From contig JAJFGB010000001.1 in NCBI GenBank assembly GCA_021776335.1, positions 124,001-188,000 of the forward strand: a stretch of DNA of 64,000 nt, read 5' to 3'. Made by a program: the position numbers and the translations under genes. Below, piece by piece: positions 44,690 through 53,618 of this stretch. The notes below the pieces were generated by a model. It worked only from the letters and a program-made list of their open reading frames with translations, had not been told where the DNA came from and searched no databases. Source of the DNA: Hyphococcus sp. Lineage in GTDB: Bacteria > Pseudomonadota > Alphaproteobacteria > Caulobacterales > Parvularculaceae. The first letter of the stretch is position 1. Each line of letters opens with the position of its first letter.

Positions 44690-45091
44690 TCACGCCTGAT
44701 CCGGCCCGACACCATTAGGCTCCCACAATTCCAGTTTAATGCCTTCAGGATCGTAGGCATAGCCAAAGCGGCCGTTGGATTCTTCTAAGACTTTGTCTTC
44801 GACCTTTGCGCCGGCCTTGCGCAGGCGGTCGAGCATGCCATCAAGATCATCGACGCAGAGATTGATCATGAACGGCGCATCGCTGGGCGCAAAATATTTT
44901 GTGTCTGAGGCAAACAGGCTCAACACCGTATAACCGCCGGGCTGATCCTTTGCCATGTCGCGCCACATGAACGATGAGCAATTGAAATCATAATTCACGT
45001 CGAGTCCGAGATGCTCCTCATACCAGCGAAGCGTTCCCTTGCGGTCTTTTGCCTTAAAGAATACGCCGCCGATGCCGGTGACTTTGGCCAT
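44690..45091 (-). CDS. VOC family protein
   Basis: 133 residues with the VOC fold: VTGIGGVFFKAKDRKGTLRW at the start and VLEESNGRFGYAYDPEGIKLELWEP at the end, Glu of LELWEP being the usual metal ligand. The first motif has no metal His at the canonical place (GGVFF), which may mean loss of metal binding. Function unknown. Confidence 0.82.
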   Translation of the reverse strand: MAKVTGIGGVFFKAKDRKGTLRWYEEHLGLDVNYDFNCSSFMWRDMAKDQPGGYTVLSLFASDTKYFAPSDAPFMINLCVDDLDGMLDRLRKAGAKVEDKVLEESNGRFGYAYDPEGIKLELWEPNGVGPDQA

Positions 45092-45325
45092 GGGGTACTG
45101 CTCCTTCTCGTCGCGCCGAAAAAGCTAGCACAGATAGAGGTTGGCGGCTCTCACCCGTTTGGGTGATTTGGGTGATTTGGGGGGTTAGGCGGACGGATGC
45201 ACGACTGCGCAGAAGAAACATGTTGCAATTGTGATATTTGGTTTGCGCTTGAGTTAACAACAAAGCGGCCTTAGTTGTGTACCCGTAACTCGACCCTGAT
45301 CCACATTTTTGCTTGGACCTGCGGG

Positions 45326-45928
45326 CTATGGATCTTTACCATTGGAATCGACAGTAATTCGGTTGAGAACATTTGGTACAAACCTCTCGCTAAACCCAGC
45401 GATAAATCCCCAAACAATGGCTTTTGCGATATCCGGCGCTTCTTTGGGTCTGAAATCGTGAAGAAAAGAATCAAAATTTGTACAGTTATCTATTTTGTTC
45501 GCGCAGCTGAACGCTGGAAAGAGTGAGCCTGAAAGTATTTCACCGGCGAACACGGCGTAGAGTATTGCTGCTGTAATAGCACCTGTCAGTGGTGGAATTG
45601 ATGCGTATACGATATTGTACAGCATTCCAGACTTTGATTTTTCAGCATATTCCTCAACATTTAACTTGTCTTGTGCGGATAGAATTCTATGTAGTGCGCT
45701 GACGAAACTACCTAGCACGCCAGCAACGACAACAGAAGGCATTGTCATTTGCATGGCTAGGCAATTACCAAGCTTGTGGCAATTGAACTCAGCAAAAATG
45801 AGATAGGCTACAAATGAAATGGTGATTGCGAAGGTGGAAAAGAATGTCCAAAACACGATTGTTCTGCGAGCATCTGTTTCCGAGGTAGTTAGTTCGTTTT
45901 GGGTATTGTTTACACCAGTCATCGTCAA
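45326..45928 (-). CDS. Membrane protein, probable four-helix
   Basis: 200 residues with hydrophobic segments near 26-46, 60-80, 105-130 and 165-185, and a conserved-looking GFIAGFSERFVPNVLNRI end. A loop holds several Cys (FNCHKLGNC, FSCANKIDNC) that could pair outside. I do not recognise a named family, though the GFSER...PN ending recurs in uncharacterised bacterial membrane proteins. It may belong to the membrane-protein run upstream. Confidence 0.65.
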   Translation of the reverse strand: MTMTGVNNTQNELTTSETDARRTIVFWTFFSTFAITISFVAYLIFAEFNCHKLGNCLAMQMTMPSVVVAGVLGSFVSALHRILSAQDKLNVEEYAEKSKSGMLYNIVYASIPPLTGAITAAILYAVFAGEILSGSLFPAFSCANKIDNCTNFDSFLHDFRPKEAPDIAKAIVWGFIAGFSERFVPNVLNRITVDSNGKDP

Positions 45929-46038
45929 GATTATTCCTTACAACGAATATCGATTTGGCTTATCAGGGATTGGAACATAACTCGTCGACTGTTCAATTGT
46001 TTGGCAGATCTTACGTCGCTCCCATGTGCTTGTGTCGC

Positions 46039-47817
46039 TCACTCCACCTTTTGCGAAAACGAACACAGCACATCATCACCTTGCTTTTTCACGCGCTGAA
46101 CAATTTCGTCTAGCGTCGATGTTTCATTGACGACTTTCCAGCCGGCGGGGCTGAAGGTTTTCTCGTTGAAAACGTCTTTGCCGAGGAGGGGATTGGTGAG
46201 CGCTTGTGAAAAGGCGTCATGGCCAACCATATTGAGGAGAAGATCGCCCATGATCATATCGTATTTGTGATCTTCGGCGAACATCCCCACATACCATTCA
46301 AGACTATCGATATCGTTGTTATAAAGACTGCGCAGTTTGTTCGTCAGGTCATTGTCGGTTGAGATATCGTCAAAGCTCGTTGCTTTCGGCAGGCCGAACC
46401 GTTCACGATATTCATTATAAGAGGCAAGACGCGACGGGCGCATCAGTGCGATTGTGTCGGCTTTAACGCCGCGCAGATACCACGCGGTGTTGCCGATGGT
46501 GATGCGGCCCGCTGTTTCTTTTGAAAAGAGATCGACGGCTTTGCCAACACCGGCTTGCATCAGCCAGTCATTATTGTGGCGGAACGCATGCGCATCGGCG
46601 GGATTGGGCAGGAAAGAAAACTCGTTGGGCACCAGCCCATGCCAGCGATAAAGAAGATTGAACTCGATGGAGATGCGGTTGGTGCGATACCAGTTTTGGG
46701 TTTCGGCAAAGCCGGGCTGGAATTCCAGCGGCAGGTTCAGGGGTGAAATGTGGCGGATATAATCCGAGATGACGATCTTCAGGAGGAGCACGATGATGAC
46801 ATTACGTGTCGTTTGAAAAACCTGTTCGTCATCCCAGGCCGGGTTGTCGCTGGCGATGAGGCGCGCGACGCGATTATGTTCGCGCAGGAAGATCGTGTTC
46901 AATAACGCATTGCCGATGGTGGCGTTGCTGTGTTCGAGCCCGGTTGCAAAAATCGTTTCATAGCCATTGGGGTTTTGACCGGCGCGCAGGAAGATCGATC
47001 GCAAAATACGCTCATCCGGGTGGAGTTTTTCGAATGCGTCAGCAATGGGGAGGGGCGTTTTCGGATCAGCTGGCGCGGTTTTCAACAGGAAGGGCGGATA
47101 TTCGCCGTCATCACGGTTTTGAAATTTGAGACAGCCGCGATCAACGGGGTCTTTCAGCCTTAAAATATCGGTTTGCGCCTCGTTGAGCCCGTAAATCTGG
47201 CACATGTCGATTTCGTGATTTGATGTATTAAAGCGTTCCCGGCCGGGCAGGCGCAAAGGCGCGCCCGATGCGTCTCTTTCCACATTGCCGTCCGCATCGA
47301 AAATAAAGGCGTGGGATGTTCGGAGAAAACTGTCAGTGAACCATTGGGCAAAGGCGGCAAACATCAGCGTTGAGCGGATGCAGTCAATTTGCGTTCCGGG
47401 GTTTTCCTTGCTGTCGCCGCGCATGAACAAGTCAACAACTTCATTGGCGGACGGCAGCGGTCTGTCTTTTTGAACCGGTAAGTGGCGGCCGGTATATCGT
47501 CGGTCAATCAGGCCTTCCCAACTTGTATAATCAGCCGCCATATTAAATGCGTGGGGGCGGGCAGGCGCTGCGACGCCAAATTTTCGAAACACATTGCGGC
47601 TGAGCAGGCGTTTCACGGCTTCGATATTGATGATCCAGTTCCACAGGCCCGGTGCGCGCTGTCTGACGAATTGCGCAACGCTTGTGAGCGGCAGGATAAG
47701 ATCGACAATACGGAAAATCACATCGAGCAATGTTTTGACCAACAGGCCCAACAGCGCTTTGATATTATTCCAAACGGACAATGCGAGCTGTTTTAATTTT
47801 TCAGCGATATTCTGCAA
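46039..47817 (-). CDS. Cyclooxygenase-like animal-type haem peroxidase
   Basis: 592 residues of the animal haem peroxidase superfamily, nearest the cyclooxygenase type: FLREHNRVA, then SIEFNLLYRWHGLVPNEF, where Tyr390 and His393 align with the catalytic Tyr385 and proximal haem His388 of mammalian COX. The distal motif reads FAQWFTDSF: Gln158 is kept but the distal His207 position is Asp162. An N-terminal 50-residue amphipathic or membrane stretch could anchor it. The enzyme may oxygenate fatty acids, with altered peroxidase ability (inference). It ends a run of minus-strand genes. Confidence 0.88.
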   Translation of the reverse strand: MQNIAEKLKQLALSVWNNIKALLGLLVKTLLDVIFRIVDLILPLTSVAQFVRQRAPGLWNWIINIEAVKRLLSRNVFRKFGVAAPARPHAFNMAADYTSWEGLIDRRYTGRHLPVQKDRPLPSANEVVDLFMRGDSKENPGTQIDCIRSTLMFAAFAQWFTDSFLRTSHAFIFDADGNVERDASGAPLRLPGRERFNTSNHEIDMCQIYGLNEAQTDILRLKDPVDRGCLKFQNRDDGEYPPFLLKTAPADPKTPLPIADAFEKLHPDERILRSIFLRAGQNPNGYETIFATGLEHSNATIGNALLNTIFLREHNRVARLIASDNPAWDDEQVFQTTRNVIIVLLLKIVISDYIRHISPLNLPLEFQPGFAETQNWYRTNRISIEFNLLYRWHGLVPNEFSFLPNPADAHAFRHNNDWLMQAGVGKAVDLFSKETAGRITIGNTAWYLRGVKADTIALMRPSRLASYNEYRERFGLPKATSFDDISTDNDLTNKLRSLYNNDIDSLEWYVGMFAEDHKYDMIMGDLLLNMVGHDAFSQALTNPLLGKDVFNEKTFSPAGWKVVNETSTLDEIVQRVKKQGDDVLCSFSQKVE

Positions 47818-47965
47818 GGTGTTCTCCCTGGGTCATAGGCGACGTTTCTACGTGTGATGGAATTGCTATGCGGGCGATCATCAACAGCGGGTGGATCCCA
47901 TTGGATTGATAAAACTGTTCCATAATTATGCTCACCTTTGCTCCGAAAGGTTCATCTATCGATCA

Positions 47966-48376
47966 TTAGGCGTTATTGCGCAGTCCGTGCACGACGCGAA
48001 TTGAAAGCACTATTGAAAGATAGCAGAGAACCCATAAGGTTGTCGGGCCACTTGGGCCGGTGAATCTGAGGCCAAAGAATTCCAAAATAGTTTGTTCAAC
48101 GACGCCTGTGTCGCCCGGGGGGGCTTTTCCAAATCTTAGATTGAATACAAAGACAAGTGCAAAGGAAGAAATCGCGGCAAGCGGTAATCCAATGACGGAA
48201 TAACTGTTCAGAAAAATCATTTCTCTGACGCGAACCACAGTGTCCCACTGCTTGGGTGCTAAGATCAGTAGAACGATGAATAGCGAATAGAGAACAAGGC
48301 CAACCCCAAGGCCCCAGGCGACAAATAACGCAAATTTGTCAATCAATAATGGTACGTCGCCTATTTCCGGAAACAT
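47966..48376 (-). CDS. Small four-helix membrane protein
   Basis: 136 residues, four hydrophobic helices (FALFVAWGLGVGLVLYSLFIV, LPLAAISSFALVFVF, LWVLCYLSIVLSIRVV and one weaker). No family recognised. It lies 20 bases after the 100-residue membrane gene and 149 bases before the peroxidase on the same strand. Confidence 0.62.
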   Translation of the reverse strand: MFPEIGDVPLLIDKFALFVAWGLGVGLVLYSLFIVLLILAPKQWDTVVRVREMIFLNSYSVIGLPLAAISSFALVFVFNLRFGKAPPGDTGVVEQTILEFFGLRFTGPSGPTTLWVLCYLSIVLSIRVVHGLRNNA

Positions 48377-48396
48377 GCCAACATACCTTTCCAGCG

Positions 48397-48699
48397 CTAC
48401 TTAGTCAGCAGCGCCAAAAGCGCGATACTGATGGAAACAAATGATAGCAAAAAGCTGAGCGTAGGTTGTCCGATCTTGGCACGGTGCCGTCGCGGCAGCC
48501 AAATGCGTTGGGCGCCCCATATTCCCGTGGCGAGTGCGGCGAGGACGAGCCAGATGCTGAACAGAACATGGGGTTCGATCGCCTCGAGGCCTTCACCGTT
48601 GAAGAGCACATAGAGAGCAGAAAGGACCAGCGCTGCACTGAGTGTAAGAGACGCCAAGCCAGAGCCGGCAGGTCTTTTTTTTTGCTCAATTTCGATCAT
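48397..48699 (-). CDS. Small membrane protein, three helices
   Basis: 100 residues with three helices (LASLTLSAALVLSALYVLF, LFSIWLVLAALATGIWGAQ, LSFLLSFVSISIALLALL) and a basic cytosolic loop PRRHRAK. No family recognised. Part of the same minus-strand run as the nuclease and peroxidase. Confidence 0.6.
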   Translation of the reverse strand: MIEIEQKKRPAGSGLASLTLSAALVLSALYVLFNGEGLEAIEPHVLFSIWLVLAALATGIWGAQRIWLPRRHRAKIGQPTLSFLLSFVSISIALLALLTK

Positions 48700-48727
48700 T
48701 GACTATCCTCTCGAGTGCGCCCGCCTG

Positions 48728-49744
48728 TTAACGGACCATGGTCGCCGGACAGCTCTCCTCGCGAGACCGTCTTTCATGGGCGGTGAAGTGGGGAAAGAAA
48801 TCATGTTCAACGCGTTCCTCGACATTTTGCACTGACACCCGCCACTTTTCGAGATAGTTCGAAATCGTCTGGCCTCGCTTCTTTTTGGTATGGCTGTAAT
48901 TCGGGATGATATAGGCGTTCACCCGTTCGAGCTCCGGGTTATAAATGATTTTGAACAGCGCAATCGGGATTTCGACGCCGGCGTCACAACTTAGATCTGG
49001 ATTGCTTCCTGTGCCGCCGCAAATGGCTTCGCGCTCTATTGCCGGAATGACAATTTCCCCGCCGCAGGCATTTTGCGTAGCGGGAATGGTCACCGCATCA
49101 TTGCCGGGTTCGCGATAGACGGGCCCGGTGATGGTGATGATCTTGCCGCGGTCTTTGGTAAGGCGCTGAATTCTGTTTTCAAGGCTCGACCAGATGCCGG
49201 AGTTGAACCCGGCGCCAATTTGCGGCACTGCGTTGGAAAAGAAAAACGTGTCCTTCATCCAGTCCTTGTTAAAGGCGAAATCAGCGGAGGCCGCCTGATG
49301 CCCACGCGCGTATTTGCTGTTGGTGTAATCGGTATTGCGGGCGGACTGTTCGGTATCAACGCAAGGGTCAGGCTTAAAGCCGATATGCGGCCGCGTGTTT
49401 TTCTTGGCGACGCGTTCTTTCGTGAGATTGGCGATCACCCATTCGGGATTTTTCGTTTCTGTATTGTAGAGCGTTGCATAGCCCAGATGGCAAACCTCGA
49501 TGAGCGTATCGCCGTCAACGTCTTTTAATGTTGTCGGCAGCCCCACATCCTCCCAGATCTCGGCGCAACCGTCGAAATTCGTAAAGACGTCTTCTGACGG
49601 GCATTGCGCATAGGCTGGAGCTGATGCGAGCGCCGCGAGCGCTGCGCTGATCATACCCATCGCAGCGCGGTATTTGTTGCCTTCAGGCATTGGAGACTGG
49701 CGACCGTTTGGCTCTTTGGGTCTTGTCATGAAGAGGACCCTCAT
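48728..49744 (-). CDS. Secreted DNA/RNA non-specific endonuclease (NUC1, ββα-metal)
   Basis: 338 residues with a signal peptide ending APAYA (residues 42-46). The active site is YARGHQAASADF, ARGHQ in place of DRGHMxP, with the catalytic His149, and the metal-site helix NSGIWSSLENRI downstream. This family (Serratia nuclease, EndoG) degrades DNA and RNA in periplasm or medium. Several Cys suggest disulfides. The start overlaps the stop of the preceding membrane gene by four bases (ATGA); alternative internal starts exist at 49729 and 49687. Confidence 0.85.
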   Translation of the reverse strand: MRVLFMTRPKEPNGRQSPMPEGNKYRAAMGMISAALAALASAPAYAQCPSEDVFTNFDGCAEIWEDVGLPTTLKDVDGDTLIEVCHLGYATLYNTETKNPEWVIANLTKERVAKKNTRPHIGFKPDPCVDTEQSARNTDYTNSKYARGHQAASADFAFNKDWMKDTFFFSNAVPQIGAGFNSGIWSSLENRIQRLTKDRGKIITITGPVYREPGNDAVTIPATQNACGGEIVIPAIEREAICGGTGSNPDLSCDAGVEIPIALFKIIYNPELERVNAYIIPNYSHTKKKRGQTISNYLEKWRVSVQNVEERVEHDFFPHFTAHERRSREESCPATMVR

Positions 49745-50169
49745 TTCGTTGGTTCTTCCGGTTTGCGGCCTACAGCCTTCGACACAACGTAACTGCCGCC
49801 GCTGATGCCAATAAGGCCAAGCACATTTGCGGGAATGTTGACAAAGCCGCCGGTTTCAATGCTGAGCATCAGGAACAATCCGGCGACGACAAACGTAAAG
49901 ATCAGGAACTGAAATCGCGACAGACTGGCTTTGCCGCAATTTTCGTGCTTGTCGTCCGCTGGTTCGCTGACAATGCCCGTCAGGGAAATTTCACCATCGA
50001 TGATCTTCCACAAGACGACGGCGGCGAAAGCGAGGAGAATAATCGTATAGGCGACAAAACCGATCACCGCGATTTTCGAGGGAGAAAACTCCAACGCGCT
50101 CGCGGCGAAGCCGGCGCCAATGGCGATACCGACAAATATAATAATGAACCCGAAAATGCGTTGTGGCAT
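49741..50169 (-). CDS. Small membrane protein coupled to the nuclease gene
   Basis: 142 residues with four helices; the second half LSRFQFLIFTFVVAGLFLM ... NIPANVLGLIGISGGSYVVS is a pattern I have seen in uncharacterised bacterial membrane proteins, without a known role. It resembles the next protein in its GLxGxSGGSYVVSK-type ending. The ATGA overlap with the nuclease start indicates translational coupling. Confidence 0.68.
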   Translation of the reverse strand: MPQRIFGFIIIFVGIAIGAGFAASALEFSPSKIAVIGFVAYTIILLAFAAVVLWKIIDGEISLTGIVSEPADDKHENCGKASLSRFQFLIFTFVVAGLFLMLSIETGGFVNIPANVLGLIGISGGSYVVSKAVGRKPEEPTK

Positions 50170-50186
50170 TGTTCAATCCTCTTTGG

Positions 50187-50525
50187 TTATCCGGAGCGCA
50201 TCAGTTTTCCGGCAATGTAAACGGCGTTGGCGCCGCCAAATGCTGTTAAAAAGCCTTCCGGCAGATCCGGCATGCTGCAGGCGCCGCCATCGGCGGGGCA
50301 AACGGGGGTCATGCCTTGTAAAAAATAAAACGCGACAAGGCCGAAGGAAGCGACAAACATCGCCACCCGTTCCGGCGCCATCGGCGCGTTCGGTTGCGGG
50401 CGGAAAATTCCATCCATGCGGATTTCGCCCTGCAACATTTTCAGGGCGACGGCGCCAGCAAGAAGGGCGAACCAGACAATCAGCCCGGTTTTAAGAAACG
50501 CCGCAACCTGGCCTGGATCGATCAT
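50187..50525 (-). CDS. Small membrane protein, first gene of the island run
   Basis: 112 residues with three helices. The end PEGFLTAFGGANAVYIAGKLM parallels NIPANVLGLIGISGGSYVVS in the next protein, so the two are likely distant relatives. A two-Cys loop VCPADGGACSMP lies on one side. Most upstream of the minus-strand run ending at the peroxidase. Confidence 0.65.
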   Translation of the reverse strand: MIDPGQVAAFLKTGLIVWFALLAGAVALKMLQGEIRMDGIFRPQPNAPMAPERVAMFVASFGLVAFYFLQGMTPVCPADGGACSMPDLPEGFLTAFGGANAVYIAGKLMRSG

Positions 50526-51017
50526 GTTAAATCTCGTGCGGGTTGTCCAAAGTGAGACGCACGCAACGGAACTGGAGATAATAAAAATGGAATAAAGTCA
50601 CTTACCGGACGCAGCGTTAATCTCCCCTGTAACAGCATTCGGGCCCGACGCCTCTATATTGTAAAAACCGCAAATTGTGAATGTTATGTTGTAACCAGAG
50701 GCAAGCGCTGAAATTTATTGATTGCGTTGCAACATAGCCTGGCGCCGGAAGTTACCTATAAAATTGAGCGCGGCCGGCATCCCTGCGTTGATGTATGTAC
50801 AATGTGTACGAAAATATTGAGCGCGTATTGGTGCAGTTTGAATTGTGCCGTTGCCTGCCATAGCGTGCGCGCCGTCAATGTTGTCGATGCGTGGCGTCAC
50901 ATCAGCGTGGGTTGAATGGTTTGCGATTGATGGGCAACGTTGAATAAACAGTCGCGTACAAAAGCCAAATTGTTTTCTTGCCAAAACAACTGCGCGTTTA
51001 AATTGGGGGATAAAAAT
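50526..51017. promoter_or_regulatory. Divergent promoter region of the island
   Basis: The 492 bases separate the minus-strand run from the plus-strand lipoprotein run and hold no supported gene. It is A+T-rich around 50660-50720, and contains a palindromic GTAC-AATGT-GTAC motif near 50797-50809 that could be an operator. No promoter is fixed with certainty. Confidence 0.4.
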
Positions 51018-51932
51018 ATGCGTCTCATTTTGATTTTGTTGTCGCTTGCGGTTTCAGCCTGCGCAACGCCGTCGCAATATATAGAGACGACAGGTAAATT
51101 TGCAGAGGCGGTTCCGCCCGTTGCTGGCGCCTATCGCGATTACCTCACGCATATTTATTACCTTGATGCGGACACGCATTTGCGGTTGGCGGAACTCGAC
51201 AAAACCACAAAGGTCGACCCCCTTACCCTCACGGCGCCAAACTTTTCGGCGGCGGCTCTTGAGGCGCGGCTGGAAGCGGTCGAAACCTTGCTGTTATACA
51301 GCCAGGCGCTGGCATCCGCGTCCGACCTTGATCTGGGCGGGAAATTTGCCGAGGACGCCATGGCTGCCGGCGCCGCGTTTGACGGGCTTGGAAAAACCAT
51401 CAACGGTTTTTCTGCTGATCCGACGGCAGATGTTTCAAAATTTGCGGGGCCGATCAGTCAGATCGTCGGCTTGATCGGTCAGTCCATCATTGAAGCCAAA
51501 CAGGCGGCCGCCATTCGGACCGCAATTCTTGATGCAGAACCAGCGGTCAATGGATTGATCTCGGCAATGGAAGAGGATGTGCGGTCGGGGTCGTTGTTGA
51601 CGCTTCCGTCTGATGCAAAGCTCCTTGCCGCTGCTGCGATCGCCTATAATACCCGTATCGGTAAAAAAGGGTTTGCCGGTAAGGCGCAGGAGACCGCGCT
51701 AAACGCGGTGAAACAGGAATATACGAGCTACAAAAATACAAAAACTCTCGAGAAACAATTGGAGGAACTGTTCAAGGCGCTGAAAAAAGCCAACAAGGCG
51801 CTTGTTCGTCACGCCAAAGTCGAGGGCGAGGAAAACAAGATGGCGGCGCTCAATGATGCATTGGCGTCAGTGCAGCGATTGTCTTCCCGCGCGGAGAAGA
51901 TCCGCAAAGCGATCGAAGAAATGAAGAAATAA
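51018..51932 (+). CDS. Helical lipoprotein
   Basis: 304 residues from the ATG at 51018 (ribosome site GGGGGA), with lipobox SAC at about residues 13-15. The rest is Ala-rich and helical: EARLEAVETLLLYSQALASA in the middle, and a C-terminal coiled-coil (LEKQLEELFKALKKANKALV). No family recognised. It opens the plus-strand run with the helical protein and the GH24 lysozyme. Confidence 0.7.
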   Translation: MRLILILLSLAVSACATPSQYIETTGKFAEAVPPVAGAYRDYLTHIYYLDADTHLRLAELDKTTKVDPLTLTAPNFSAAALEARLEAVETLLLYSQALASASDLDLGGKFAEDAMAAGAAFDGLGKTINGFSADPTADVSKFAGPISQIVGLIGQSIIEAKQAAAIRTAILDAEPAVNGLISAMEEDVRSGSLLTLPSDAKLLAAAAIAYNTRIGKKGFAGKAQETALNAVKQEYTSYKNTKTLEKQLEELFKALKKANKALVRHAKVEGEENKMAALNDALASVQRLSSRAEKIRKAIEEMKK

Positions 51933-51965
51933 CCTCAATTCCACTCAAAGCCCGGGAGACACGAG

Positions 51966-52325
51966 ATGGCCTCGAAAATTCTATCATTCGCTGATTTGAA
52001 AGTGGTAAGCGAAGTCGTTGCGGATTTATACCTTCGATCCGGCAGCCCGCGTTACACCGCTGAGGAACAGGCATTGTTCAAAAAGCAGGCGGAGGAATTG
52101 GAAGCAGATCTGAAAATCCTCGTTCGTGTGCGATTTAATAAATCCACACAAAAGTTCAAAAACAGCAAGAAAACGCTCAATGCCGCATTCAAGAAACTAA
52201 AGGGGGAACTGGCCGCGCTGAAAAAGGCATCGGCAATCGTCAAGAGTTTTGGCGAAGCGGCAAAAGCGCTTGATGGTTTGCTGACGGTTGCAGCCGGCAT
52301 CGCCGGTAAGGCATTGCCGGGATAG
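51966..52325 (+). CDS. Small helical protein
   Basis: 119 residues, strongly helical and basic (KNSKKTLNAAFKKLKGELAA), without signal or membrane segment; the C-terminus is a hydrophobic Ala/Gly helix. Thirty-three bases after the lipoprotein and 19 before the lysozyme, so clearly in one operon. Family unknown. Confidence 0.6.
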   Translation: MASKILSFADLKVVSEVVADLYLRSGSPRYTAEEQALFKKQAEELEADLKILVRVRFNKSTQKFKNSKKTLNAAFKKLKGELAALKKASAIVKSFGEAAKALDGLLTVAAGIAGKALPG

Positions 52326-52344
52326 CGGGTAAGAAGGGCATTAA

Positions 52345-52902
52345 ATGGCTGCAAAAATCACCATAAAAGCCGCGCGGGAGATTATCTCCCATGAAGCGAT
52401 CGTACGCGAGGCCTATCGCGACAGTGTTGACGTCTGGACATGGAGCGTCGGCATTACCAGTCGGTCCGGGCATAAAGTCTTTCCGCGCTACGTCGATAAT
52501 CCTCAGTCGATCAAGCGCTGTCTGGAGATTTATCTTTGGTTGTTGCGCACGAAATATGCGCCTGCAGTCAAGGCGGCGTTTAAGGGATTTGCGCTCACGG
52601 AAGCACAATTCACCGCGGCGCTGTCCTTTCACTACAACACTGGCGGCATAGGCCGGGCGACCTGGGCGCGGCAATGGCGCAAGGGCGACATCGACGCGGC
52701 GCGCATATCTTTTATGAACTGGCGGTCGCCGCCTGAGATCATTCCCCGCCGCAAAAAAGAGCGCGATCTATTTTTCGACGGCGCCTGGTCGAATGACGGT
52801 AAAGCAGTCGTGTTTCCAGTGAAGAAACCGTCCTACAAGCCGGATTTTCGCAAGGGCAAAAGAGTGAGCGTCAATGCGGCGCTGAAAGAATTGCTGGGGT
52901 AG
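52345..52902 (+). CDS. GH24 lysozyme (phage endolysin-type)
   Basis: 185 residues with the T4-lysozyme-type catalytic pattern: Glu17 in ISHEAIVREAYRD, Asp26, and Thr32 in VDVWTWSVGIT, spaced 9 and 6 apart as in E11, D20, T26 of T4. Later QFTAALSFHYNTGGIG fits the second lobe. It hydrolyses the glycan of peptidoglycan. No signal peptide, so it would need a holin or another route out. It ends 18 bases before the tRNA-Thr, on the other strand. Confidence 0.85.
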   Translation: MAAKITIKAAREIISHEAIVREAYRDSVDVWTWSVGITSRSGHKVFPRYVDNPQSIKRCLEIYLWLLRTKYAPAVKAAFKGFALTEAQFTAALSFHYNTGGIGRATWARQWRKGDIDAARISFMNWRSPPEIIPRRKKERDLFFDGAWSNDGKAVVFPVKKPSYKPDFRKGKRVSVNAALKELLG

Positions 52903-52920
52903 GGGGACGGTCCCCAAAAA

Positions 52921-52995
52921 TGGTGCTGCCGGTGAGATTCGAACTCACGACCTCCCCCTTACCAAGGGGGTGCTCTACCCCTGAGCCACGGCAGC
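52921..52995 (-). tRNA. tRNA-Thr(GGT)
   Basis: Normal cloverleaf on the minus strand: acceptor GCTGCCG/CGGCAGC, D arm GCTC/GAGC, anticodon stem CCCCC/GGGGG with loop TTGGTAA (anticodon GGT), T arm GTGAG-TTCGAAT-CTCAC, discriminator A and encoded CCA. It has none of the oddities of the array tRNAs and is probably a housekeeping gene. Its 3' end faces the lysozyme island, so it could be an integration site, but I find no repeat of it. Confidence 0.95.
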
Positions 52996-53129
52996 CAAAC
53001 CAAGGAAGAATGCGGGCTTTTATCAAGGTTTCGGGGTTTTGCAAGGCGCGGGGAATGGCGTGCGTGGAGAGCCGGTTGAGACGGCGGCTGCGGGAACACG
53101 GCGTTAACCGTTTGCACCGGCCTGGCGGG

Positions 53130-53504
53130 CTAAGCGTTCCGGATGATCGTTTCAAGTTTGAGGCGGCGGGTCTCGATATAGTCCCATATCAAAGGCGCCT
53201 TGTTTTGAAGATCGGCGAGGCCCGTGCCGATGCCGTCGGCAGGCCACACCACGTGCCCCTCCGATTTCAAATGCGCCGCCAGGTGATCAAAGCCCTTATC
53301 GATTTCCGGCTTTGCGTCTTCAAAATCATCATTAGAGAAAAATGCCGCAGGCCTGTTTGATGGTGCGATCTTTGTTGGGATACCGACGGCATTCGGCTCG
53401 CCCCTCATTGCTGCGGCCTGTCCGCCGAGGCCTTTGCGCAGCATATTGTCGCCAAACACGAACAGCGTGTCAGGTTCGCTTTGCAGCATCAGTCGTGTGA
53501 TCAT
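53130..53504 (-). CDS. Hypothetical protein of the FGDN/RKGLGGQA type
   Basis: 124 residues: TLFVFGDNMLRKGLGGQAAAMRGEPNAVGIPTK is a conserved pattern found in uncharacterised bacterial and phage proteins, and ends VWPADGIGTGLADL... The GDN and GGQAA turns suggest a nucleotide- or ADP-ribose-binding macro-like fold (inference). Cytosolic. Function unknown. Confidence 0.72.
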   Translation of the reverse strand: MITRLMLQSEPDTLFVFGDNMLRKGLGGQAAAMRGEPNAVGIPTKIAPSNRPAAFFSNDDFEDAKPEIDKGFDHLAAHLKSEGHVVWPADGIGTGLADLQNKAPLIWDYIETRRLKLETIIRNA

Positions 53505-53618
53505 TTTTCGATATTCGATATTCGATGGGCATGGAAAGTGGTTCTGTCAAATATTTTGAGCAAGGGCAAATCTCGGTCATTTCGGCGTTTCTCGAGGCCA
53601 TGGAACGCCAAAGAAAAA

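Noticed and set aside
45155-45182. TTGGGTGA tandem repeat upstream of the VOC gene
   Set aside because: Only two or three short units; no sign of a functional array or CRISPR.
52921-52995. tRNA-Thr as an attachment site of an integrated island
   Set aside because: No direct repeat of its 3' end and no integrase was found within the window; kept only as a possibility.
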